64,000 bases of DNA from the NCBI GenBank assembly GCA_038125995.1, contig JAYPEX010000003.1, positions 1 through 64,000 on the forward strand, given 5' to 3'. Origin of the DNA: MAG-120531 sp038125995 (lineage in GTDB: Bacteria > Bacteroidota > Bacteroidia > Flavobacteriales > Flavobacteriaceae). The translations under genes were made by a program, and so were the position numbers. The notes below the pieces were generated by a model. It had not been told where the DNA came from. It ran no database searches and saw nothing but the letters and a program-made list of their open reading frames with translations. Positions 46,401 to 52,776 of the stretch are shown here, piece after piece. Within the stretch, counting starts at the first letter, position 1; each line of letters starts with the position of its first letter.

Positions 46401-47228
46401 AAGAATCGTATCACGATCTAAAACGATCTCATTACGTTCGATCGATACTACTTCACCAGTATCTTCATCAACGAAATCTTCATGCCAAGTGTTGAGAACA
46501 CGTGCAGCTAATTTTCTACCTAAATATTTTTTAAGTCCTGTTTTAGATACTTTAACTTCTTCAGAAAGGTCGAAGATTTCAAGGATATCTTTATCTCTTT
46601 CAAAACCAATTGCTCTAAAAAGTGTCGTAACAGGTAATTTTTTCTTACGATCGATATAAGCGTACATCACGCCGTTGATATCGGTAGCAAATTCAATCCA
46701 TGATCCTTTAAAAGGAATCACACGAGCTGAATATAATTTAGTTCCATTGGCGTGGAAGGACTGTCCAAAGAACACCCCAGGAGAACGGTGTAACTGAGAA
46801 ACTACAACGCGTTCAGCACCATTGATAACAAAAGTTCCTGAAGGAGTCATATAAGGAATTGTTCCTAAATAAACATCCTGAACGATGGTTTCAAAGTCCT
46901 CGTGCTCTGGATCGGTACAGTAAAGTTTTAAACGTGCCTTTAAAGGAACGCTATAAGTTAGACCTCTTTCGATACACTCTTGAATAGAGTATCTAGGTGG
47001 GTCAACAAAATAATCAAGAAATTCTAATACGAATTGATTTCGTGTATCTGTAATTGGAAAGTTTTCCATGAAGGTGTTGTATAAACCTTCATTGCTTCTC
47101 TCGTCAGATTTGGTTTCTAATTGGAAAAAATCCTGAAACGATTTTATCTGAATGTCCAAGAAATCCGGATAGTTCGGTATGTTCTTAGCGGATGCAAAAT
47201 TGATTCTTTCAGTCTGATTTGTGAACAT
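43419..47228 (-). CDS. rpoB: RNA polymerase beta subunit
   Basis: RpoB is the beta subunit of RNA polymerase, 1269 residues from the ATG at 47228; a TTG one codon earlier is not needed. The rifampicin-binding region reads [21 protein letters not shown], with the wild-type residues at the usual resistance positions. [14 protein letters not shown] is the active-centre region. A gap of 130 bases after rplL contains a possible attenuator. rpoC follows directly. Confidence 0.98.
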   Translation of the reverse strand: [1269 protein letters not shown]

Positions 47229-47301
47229 CAATGGACAATTTTTGGATTAAAAATACTATGAAAAAGGAGGTATACATCTTCATATACCATTATAAAAAGG
47301 C

Positions 47302-47334
47302 TTAGGTCTAGCCGTAAAATACGGAAAGACCTAA
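47302..47334 (-). terminator. possible attenuator between rplL and rpoB
   Basis: On the minus strand, TTAGGTCT (47327-47334 side) pairs with AGACCTAA (47302-47309 side). An inner CCGT/ACGG stem makes a two-part hairpin. Two to three bases later comes a stretch with five consecutive T residues. The shape fits a weak intrinsic terminator that would lower rpoBC expression relative to rplJL, as known in E. coli. The mapping is by eye. Confidence 0.55.
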
Positions 47335-47358
47335 ACCAATTATGGAGTATGTGTAAGC

Positions 47359-47739
47359 TTACTTAAGCTCAACTTCAGCTCCAGCTTCTTCTAAAGAATT
47401 TTTAATTCCTTCAGCTTCATCTTTAGAAATTCCTTCTTTAACAGCTTTAGGAGCGCTATCTACGATGTCTTTAGCTTCTTTAAGTCCTAAACCAGTTAAT
47501 TCTTTAACTAATTTTACTACTGCTAATTTAGAAGCACCAGCTGACTTAAGGATTACATCAAATTCTGATTTTTCCTCAGCTGCACCAGCATCTCCACCAG
47601 CACCAGGACCAGCAGCAACTGCAACAGCTGCAGCAGCAGGCTCGATACCGTACTCTTCTTTTAAAATGTTAGCTAATTCGTTAACTTCTTTTACTGAAAG
47701 GTTAACTAGTTGTTCTGCGAAATCTTTTAATTCTGCCAT
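47359..47739 (-). CDS. rplL: ribosomal protein bL12 (L7/L12)
   Basis: bL12 forms the flexible stalk of the 50S subunit that recruits translation factors. The 126-residue protein has the N-terminal dimerisation helices, an Ala/Gly-rich hinge (PAAAAVAVAAGPGAGG) and the C-terminal domain with AVVKLVKELTGLGLKEAKDIV. It follows rplJ by 51 bases, in the standard order. Confidence 0.98.
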   Translation of the reverse strand: MAELKDFAEQLVNLSVKEVNELANILKEEYGIEPAAAAVAVAAGPGAGGDAGAAEEKSEFDVILKSAGASKLAVVKLVKELTGLGLKEAKDIVDSAPKAVKEGISKDEAEGIKNSLEEAGAEVELK

Positions 47740-47790
47740 TTTTCTATCGTTTAATAAAATTTTTAAAATATAATTGTTTTAAGTGCGTAC

Positions 47791-48309
47791 TTATTCTCTT
47801 TCAGATAAAGTTTGTAGGATACCTGCCAATTTTCCACCACCTGATTTAAGTCCAGAAATAACGTTCTTAGCAGGAGATTGCAATAATGCAATAACATCTC
47901 CGATAAGCTCTTCTTTCGACTTAATTGCAACAAGTGCATCTAATTGTTCGTCTCCGATATAAACTTCCTCTTCTATATAAGCTCCTTTTAATAAAGGCTT
48001 TTCAGATTTTTTTCTAAAGTTCTTGATCAACTTTGCAGGAGCACTGCTCTCTTCAGCGATCATAATTGAAGTGTTCCCCTTCAATACTGTAGAAAGATCT
48101 CCAAAATCTTTATCAGAAGCTTCCATTGCTTTTGTAAGCAAGGTATTTTTAACTACGTTTAACTTTACATTCGCTTTAAATGCTGCTCTTCTTAAATCAG
48201 ATGTAGACTGAGCATTTAAACCTGAAATATCAGCTAAATAAATAGTAGCATTTTCTGCTAACTGAGTAGTTAATTCTTGTATAACTTGTGCTTTTTCTTC
48301 TCTTGTCAT
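47791..48309 (-). CDS. rplJ: ribosomal protein uL10
   Basis: uL10 anchors the bL12 dimers to the ribosome stalk base. The 172-residue protein begins MTREEKAQVIQEL and has the family segment FKANVKLNVVKNTLLTKAM. The C-terminal helical region binds bL12. It starts only 21 bases after rplA, so the long L10 leader known from E. coli is absent in that gap. Confidence 0.97.
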   Translation of the reverse strand: MTREEKAQVIQELTTQLAENATIYLADISGLNAQSTSDLRRAAFKANVKLNVVKNTLLTKAMEASDKDFGDLSTVLKGNTSIMIAEESSAPAKLIKNFRKKSEKPLLKGAYIEEEVYIGDEQLDALVAIKSKEELIGDVIALLQSPAKNVISGLKSGGGKLAGILQTLSERE

Positions 48310-48330
48310 CTCTTAAATATTAACTACTAG

Positions 48331-49020
48331 TTAAACTACTTTTGTATCTAATTGAATACTTGGACTCATGGTTGAAGATAGATAAATACTCTTCACATAA
48401 ACACCTTTTGCAGCAGTTGGTTTCAACTTCTTTAGGGTTTCTAAAAGTTCCAATGCATTGTCAGCAATCTTATCTGCTGAGAAAGAAACTTTCCCAATAG
48501 CAGCATGTACGATACCTGTTTTATCAACTTTGAAGTCAATTTTACCAGATTTTACATCGGATACCGCCTTTGCAATGTCCATAGTTACAGTACCAGTCTT
48601 TGGGTTTGGCATAAGACCTCTTGGCCCTAATACACGTCCTAAAGGACCTAATTTACCCATAACACTAGGCATAGTCACGATAACATCTACATCGGTCCAA
48701 CCACCTTTGATTTTTTCTAAGTATTCGTCTAACCCAACATAATCAGCTCCTGCTTCTTTTGCTTCAGCTTCTTTATCTGGAGTTACTAATGCTAATACTT
48801 TAACGTCTTTACCAGTACCGTGTGGAAGTGTTACAACTCCACGTACCATTTGGTTAGCTTTTCTTGGATCAACCCCTAAACGAACTGCAATATCAACTGA
48901 TGCATCGAACTTAGCTTTAGTAATATCTTTTACTAATGCAGATGCTTCTTGAAGTGAATACAATTTGTTTCTATCAATCTTAGAAAGCGCTTCTTTTTGG
49001 TTTTTTGTCAATTTTGCCAT
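48331..49020 (-). CDS. rplA: ribosomal protein uL1
   Basis: uL1 forms the mobile L1 stalk near the E site and in many bacteria represses its own operon by binding the rplK leader. The 229-residue protein shows KFDASVDIAVRLGVDPRKANQ and the signature PSVMGKLGPLGRVLGPRGLMPNPK. It lies between rplK and rplJ with short gaps. Confidence 0.98.
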   Translation of the reverse strand: MAKLTKNQKEALSKIDRNKLYSLQEASALVKDITKAKFDASVDIAVRLGVDPRKANQMVRGVVTLPHGTGKDVKVLALVTPDKEAEAKEAGADYVGLDEYLEKIKGGWTDVDVIVTMPSVMGKLGPLGRVLGPRGLMPNPKTGTVTMDIAKAVSDVKSGKIDFKVDKTGIVHAAIGKVSFSADKIADNALELLETLKKLKPTAAKGVYVKSIYLSSTMSPSIQLDTKVV

Positions 49021-49038
49021 AATAAAATGCTATTAAGA

Positions 49039-49476
49039 TTAAAAAGGTTTTTTTCCAGTTACTTTAAGACCCATAGATCTCGCTGTACCTGCCATCATCA
49101 TCATTGCAGATTCAATAGTAAACGCATTTAAGTCCACCATTTTGTCTTCTGCAATCGTTTTGATTTGATCCCAACTAACTGAAGCAACTTTAACCCTGTT
49201 AGGTTCACCAGAACCTTTTTTAACTTTTGCCGCTTCCATCAATTGAACTGCCGCAGGAGGTGTTTTAACGACAAAGTCGAACGACTTGTCCTTGTATACA
49301 GAGATAACAACAGGTAATACTTTACCCGCTTTGTCCTGTGTTCTAGCATTAAACTGCTTACAGAACTCCATAATGTTAACTCCGGCAGCACCTAAAGCGG
49401 GTCCAACCGGTGGCGATGGGTTCGCTGCACCTCCCCTAACTTGTAGTTTAACTACTTTACTTAATTCTTTTGCCAT
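49039..49476 (-). CDS. rplK: ribosomal protein uL11
   Basis: uL11 binds the GTPase-associated region of 23S rRNA. The 145-residue protein has the proline-rich N-terminal PSPPVGPALGAAGVNIMEFC and the C-terminal RNA-binding domain with GTARSMGLKV. A 65-base gap separates it from nusG and holds a small hairpin that could be an L1 target. Confidence 0.98.
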   Translation of the reverse strand: MAKELSKVVKLQVRGGAANPSPPVGPALGAAGVNIMEFCKQFNARTQDKAGKVLPVVISVYKDKSFDFVVKTPPAAVQLMEAAKVKKGSGEPNRVKVASVSWDQIKTIAEDKMVDLNAFTIESAMMMMAGTARSMGLKVTGKKPF

Positions 49477-49494
49477 TGTTCTTAATTAATGTTT

Positions 49495-49522
49495 AAAGGC
49501 GACATTGGAAGCTGACACCTTT
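49495..49522 (-). promoter_or_regulatory. hairpin in the rplK leader, possible uL1 target
   Basis: On the minus strand AAAGGTG pairs with CGCCTTT, including one G-U pair, around a loop region of about 14 bases that contains one further C-G pair. It lies about 20 bases before the rplK start, where uL1 autoregulatory sites are found in other bacteria. I cannot confirm the L1 motif by eye. Confidence 0.3.
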
Positions 49523-49541
49523 TGTTTATAGTTGTAACATA

Positions 49542-50093
49542 TTATACTTTCTCTACTTGCATATAGCTGAGTTCTAATGGAGTTTTTCTACCAAATATCT
49601 TCACCATTACCTCAAGCTTACGCTTTTCTTCATTGATTTTTTCAACCGAACCGTTAAATCCGTTAAAAGGTCCGTCAATAACCTTTACAGTTTCTCCTAT
49701 TACATATGGAATAGCTACTTGCTCTTCTGTTTCTGAAAGCTCATCAACTTTTCCTAACATTCTATTCACTTCACTTTTTCTAAGCGGAATTGGATCTCCT
49801 CCCTTAACCTCACCTAAAAAACCAATCACATTAGTAATCGAACGAATAATATGAACCATTTCTCCACCTAAATTGGCTTTGATCATGATATAACCAGGGA
49901 AATAAACTTTATCTTTAGAGAGCTTCTTCCCATTTCTGATTTGCACTACTTTTTCCATTGGAACAAGAACCTCTTCTAGGTAATCGCTATAACCAAGACG
50001 ATTGATCTCAGTTTCGATATACCCCTTAATTTTTTGTTCTTGACCGCTGACAGCCCTAACTACATACCATTTCTTTTCTAAACCTTCAGCCAT
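49542..50093 (-). CDS. nusG: transcription termination/antitermination factor NusG
   Basis: NusG binds RNA polymerase and influences pausing, termination and coupling with ribosomes. The 183-residue protein has the NGN domain (KWYVVRAVSGQEQKIKGYI, then VYFPGYIMIKANL) and a C-terminal KOW domain (VKVIDGPFNGFNGSVEKIN). It starts 7 bases after the secE stop. Confidence 0.97.
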   Translation of the reverse strand: MAEGLEKKWYVVRAVSGQEQKIKGYIETEINRLGYSDYLEEVLVPMEKVVQIRNGKKLSKDKVYFPGYIMIKANLGGEMVHIIRSITNVIGFLGEVKGGDPIPLRKSEVNRMLGKVDELSETEEQVAIPYVIGETVKVIDGPFNGFNGSVEKINEEKRKLEVMVKIFGRKTPLELSYMQVEKV

Positions 50094-50100
50094 GATATTC

Positions 50101-50286
50101 TTAGTTAAGAATGTTGTTGAAATAAAGACGAATCACAGATGAGAAAGCAGAATCTACACCCCAAATGGCTAAAGAAAACACTACTGAAAAAACAGCAACA
50201 ATGACCATTAAGTTTGAAGCTTCAGACTTAGAAGGAAGCGCTACATTCTTTAATTCCTCTATGGATTCTTTAATATATGTCAACAT
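50101..50286 (-). CDS. secE: preprotein translocase subunit SecE
   Basis: SecE is the small membrane subunit of the SecYEG channel. The ATG at 50286 gives 61 residues beginning MLTYIKESIEELKNV; a longer frame would run into the tRNA-Trp gene. An amphipathic N-terminal helix (ELKNVALPSKSEASNL) is followed by a single transmembrane segment (MVIVAVFSVVFSLAIWGVD). It sits in the usual secE-nusG order. Confidence 0.94.
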   Translation of the reverse strand: MLTYIKESIEELKNVALPSKSEASNLMVIVAVFSVVFSLAIWGVDSAFSSVIRLYFNNILN

Positions 50287-50330
50287 ATCGATATCTTTAT
50301 TATATTCTTGAGAGTTAAACTCTATTATCG

Positions 50331-50403
50331 CACGGGAGGAGAGACTCGAACTCCCGACACCTGGTTTTGGAGACCAGTGCTCTACCAACTGAGCTACACC
50401 CGT
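50331..50403 (-). tRNA. tRNA-Trp(CCA)
   Basis: The minus strand forms a cloverleaf with CTCCAAA as anticodon loop (anticodon CCA) and T loop TTCGAGT. The acceptor ACGGGTG pairs with CTCCCGT except for a T-T mismatch at positions 6-67. The discriminator is G, as expected for tryptophan. It lies between tuf and secE. No CCA end is encoded. Confidence 0.95.
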
Positions 50404-50425
50404 AATTGAACTCGATGAGTCCTAT

Positions 50426-50468
50426 TATATTGAAAGGTATCCGTCTAAAAGACGGACACCTCAATATA
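50426..50468 (-). other. long hairpin between tuf and tRNA-Trp
   Basis: The arms TATATTG, AGGT and TCCGTC pair with GACGGA, ACCT and CAATATA, giving about 17 bp broken by one A-C mismatch and two unpaired A residues, with a 5-base loop. No T run follows on the minus strand, so it does not look like an intrinsic terminator. An RNase processing site before the tRNA is an alternative. Confidence 0.6.
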
Positions 50469-50489
50469 AATTATTCAGTAAATAAAACC

Positions 50490-51677
50490 TTAGTCTAAGA
50501 TTTCTGTTACTTGACCTGCACCTACAGTTCTACCACCTTCACGGATAGCGAAACGTAGACCAACGCTTAATGCGATTGGTTGCAATAAGTCAACAGTAAT
50601 AGTCAAGTTATCTCCAGGCATAACCATTTCAACTCCATCAGGTAAGTTAATAGTACCTGTTACGTCAGTTGTACGCACGTAGAACTGTGGACGGTAGTTG
50701 TTGTGGAATGGAGTGTGACGTCCACCTTCTTCTTTTTTAAGAACGTAAACCTCAGCTTTGAATTTAGCGTGTGGCTTAACAGAACCTGGCTTACAGATAA
50801 CCATACCTCTTTTAATATCAGACTTCTCGATACCTCTTAAAAGAAGACCTACGTTATCTCCAGCTTCACCACGATCTAATATTTTACGGAACATCTCAAC
50901 CCCAGTGATAGTAGATGATAATTTCTCAGCACCCATACCAATAATGTCAACTGCTTCACCAGTTAATGCGATACCAGTTTCGATACGTCCAGTTGCAACT
51001 GTTCCACGTCCAGTAATTGTGAATACATCTTCAACTGGCATTAAGAAAGGCTTATCAACATCACGCTCTGGTAATTCGATCCAGCTATCAACTGCATCCA
51101 TTAATTCCATAACAGTGTCAACCCACTTTTGCTCTCCGTTAAGAGCGCCTAATGCTGAACCAGATACAACAGGGCCGTTGTCTCCGTCATACTCGTAGAA
51201 AGAAAGTAATTCTCTTACTTCCATTTCAACTAATTCTAAAAGCTCTTCATCGTCAACCATGTCAACTTTATTCAAGAAAACAACCATTCTTGGAATACCA
51301 ACCTGACGACCTAATAGGATATGCTCTCTTGTTTGTGGCATAGGACCATCAGTAGCAGCAACTACTAAGATAGCACCGTCCATTTGAGCAGCACCAGTAA
51401 CCATGTTCTTTACGTAATCCGCGTGACCTGGACAGTCAACGTGAGCGTAGTGACGATTAGCAGTTTGATATTCAACGTGTGAAGTATTGATAGTAATACC
51501 TCTTTCTTTTTCTTCTGGAGCGTTATCAATAGAATCGAATGATCTAAGCTCAGAAAGACCAGCGTTAGCTAATACTGTAGTAATAGCAGCTGTCAATGTA
51601 GTTTTACCGTGATCAACGTGCCCAATAGTACCAATGTTTAAATGTGGTTTGGAGCGATCAAAAGTTTCCTTTGCCAT
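50490..51677 (-). CDS. tuf: elongation factor Tu
   Basis: EF-Tu delivers aminoacyl-tRNA to the ribosome. The 395-residue protein has G1 GHVDHGKTTL, G2 RGITINTSH, G3 DCPGHADYVKNM and G4 NKVDMVDD. The C-terminal barrels contain GGRHTPFHNNYRPQFYVRTTDVTG. It lies directly after four tRNA genes and before tRNA-Trp, so it is probably expressed from the tRNA promoter. Confidence 0.98.
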   Translation of the reverse strand: MAKETFDRSKPHLNIGTIGHVDHGKTTLTAAITTVLANAGLSELRSFDSIDNAPEEKERGITINTSHVEYQTANRHYAHVDCPGHADYVKNMVTGAAQMDGAILVVAATDGPMPQTREHILLGRQVGIPRMVVFLNKVDMVDDEELLELVEMEVRELLSFYEYDGDNGPVVSGSALGALNGEQKWVDTVMELMDAVDSWIELPERDVDKPFLMPVEDVFTITGRGTVATGRIETGIALTGEAVDIIGMGAEKLSSTITGVEMFRKILDRGEAGDNVGLLLRGIEKSDIKRGMVICKPGSVKPHAKFKAEVYVLKKEEGGRHTPFHNNYRPQFYVRTTDVTGTINLPDGVEMVMPGDNLTITVDLLQPIALSVGLRFAIREGGRTVGAGQVTEILD

Positions 51678-51729
51678 TTTAATTAATTTTAATCTTAGTT
51701 TATATTAGTGTACAATTTATATTTACTTG

Positions 51730-51801
51730 AGCCAATGACGAGATTTGAACTCGTGACCTCTTCCTTACCAAGGAAACGCTCTACCCCTGAGCTACACCGG
51801 C
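51730..51801 (-). tRNA. tRNA-Thr(GGT)
   Basis: The minus strand folds with acceptor GCCGGTG against CATTGGC, anticodon loop TTGGTAA (anticodon GGT) and T loop TTCAAAT. The discriminator is T. It is the last of four tRNA genes leading into tuf. Confidence 0.95.
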
Positions 51802-51926
51802 TTGATTTGCAACCGTTTTGTGTAAAGCCTAAAAGGTGTATAGCACATGCTAACACCTTACAGCAAATCGCTTCACTGTTACTCAAATCATCAAAAAACA
51901 ACAATCTTTCGAAAGTTGTTTTAAAG

Positions 51927-51999
51927 AGCGGGAGACGAGGTTCGAACTCGCGACATTCAGCTTGGAAGGCTGACGCTCTACCAACTGAGCTACTCCCGC
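51927..51999 (-). tRNA. tRNA-Gly(TCC)
   Basis: The acceptor GCGGGAG pairs with CTCCCGC, the anticodon loop is CTTCCAA (anticodon TCC) and the T loop is TTCGAAC. It is the third of four tRNA genes before tuf, with about 125 bases to the next tRNA. Confidence 0.95.
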
Positions 52000-52123
52000 T
52001 TGTATTATTTTCAATCCTAAGGATCAATTTTAATGGGCGACAAAATTACGATTTAATTTTTAAAAAATCAAATATAAATTTCAAGGAATTTAAACTTCCA
52101 GAAAAAGTCACTACATTAGTTTG

Positions 52124-52205
52124 TGGGGAGAGCAGGATTCGAACCTGCGAAGTTAAAAACAGCAGATTTACAGTCTGCCCTCGTTGGCCGCTTGAGTATC
52201 TCCCC
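52124..52205 (-). tRNA. tRNA-Tyr(GTA)
   Basis: This is a class II tRNA of 82 bases with a long variable arm. The acceptor GGGGAGA pairs with TCTCCCC, the anticodon stem is CAGA with loop containing GTA, and the T loop is TTCGAAT. The discriminator is A. Confidence 0.95.
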
Positions 52206-52242
52206 GTTAGCAATAATAATTTAAAAGAACTTCTCTTTTTTG

Positions 52243-52316
52243 AGCCGATAGAGGGACTCGAACCCACGACCTGCTGATTACAAATCAGCTGCTCTAGCCA
52301 GCTGAGCTACATCGGC
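52243..52316 (-). tRNA. tRNA-Thr(TGT)
   Basis: The acceptor GCCGATG pairs with the 3' side TATCGGC, with one mismatch-tolerant position, and the anticodon region GATTTGTAATC gives TGT. The T loop is TTCGAGT. It is the first gene of the tRNA-tuf unit. Confidence 0.95.
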
Positions 52317-52343
52317 TTTTACCACTTTCTCTCGAAAGAAAAA

Positions 52344-52365
52344 AGTCCGCTTTTTCAAACGGACT
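52344..52365 (-). terminator. terminator after hpf
   Basis: AGTCCG (52344-52349) pairs with CGGACT (52360-52365) over a 10-base loop and is followed on the minus strand by seven T residues. It would end rpsU-xerC-hpf transcripts. It begins next to the -7 box of the following tRNA promoter. Confidence 0.65.
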
Positions 52366-52366
52366 G

Positions 52367-52395
52367 CAAATGTATATATTTATTTATTTATTCAA
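52367..52395 (-). promoter_or_regulatory. promoter of the tRNA-tuf-rpoBC block
   Basis: On the minus strand, TTG (52393-52395) is followed after 18 bases by TACATTTG (52367-52374), a full consensus match. The predicted start is near 52361, about 45 bases before tRNA-Thr(TGT). A strong promoter is expected here for the tRNA and translation-factor genes. Confidence 0.6.
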
Positions 52396-52436
52396 AATAT
52401 TTTTGAATAAATTTTACGCTTTTTTTCAAAGAATTT

Positions 52437-52742
52437 TTAGACGTGATTTCGTGATCGCTTCTCCTTTAATTTTAACAGACTGCGTTCCACTGCTTTACAG
52501 CCAGTATCAATAGCTTCTTCAAAACTCTTACATTGTTTAGTCACTACGATATTTTCTTTAGGAACATGTACTTTGATCTCAGCAATTTTGTTTTCTTTTG
52601 AAGAAGTGTTTTCCAATTTTAAAAAAACATCTACATCAATAACTCGATCAAAAAAGTGTTCCACTTTACTTAATCGTTCTTTTGTGAATTCAATTAATGA
52701 TTGCTCTGCATTAAAATTGACATCTTGAATGTTAATTTTCAT
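52437..52742 (-). CDS. hpf: ribosome hibernation promoting factor HPF/YfiA family
   Basis: The 101-residue protein matches the short HPF/RaiA family that binds the 30S subunit and silences ribosomes in stationary phase. It has INIQDVNFNAEQSLIEFTKERLSKVEHFFD and the segment SFEEAIDTGCKAVERSLLKLKEK. No long-HPF C-terminal dimerisation domain is present. It follows xerC by 34 bases and ends at a terminator. Confidence 0.93.
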   Translation of the reverse strand: MKINIQDVNFNAEQSLIEFTKERLSKVEHFFDRVIDVDVFLKLENTSSKENKIAEIKVHVPKENIVVTKQCKSFEEAIDTGCKAVERSLLKLKEKRSRNHV

Positions 52743-52776
52743 ATTAACTAGGGTTTAAAAATTTATAATATCAACT

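Noticed and set aside
48310..48330. I looked for an L10 leader before rplJ.
   Set aside because: Only 21 bases separate rplA and rplJ, which cannot hold the known L10 leader structure.
50287..50388. A longer secE frame would start inside tRNA-Trp.
   Set aside because: The ATG at 50286 gives the standard SecE N terminus, and the upstream codons overlap the tRNA gene.
38700..52400. Long open frames on the plus strand opposite rpoC, rpoB and the ribosomal protein genes.
   Set aside because: They are antisense shadows of highly conserved genes and encode no recognisable proteins.
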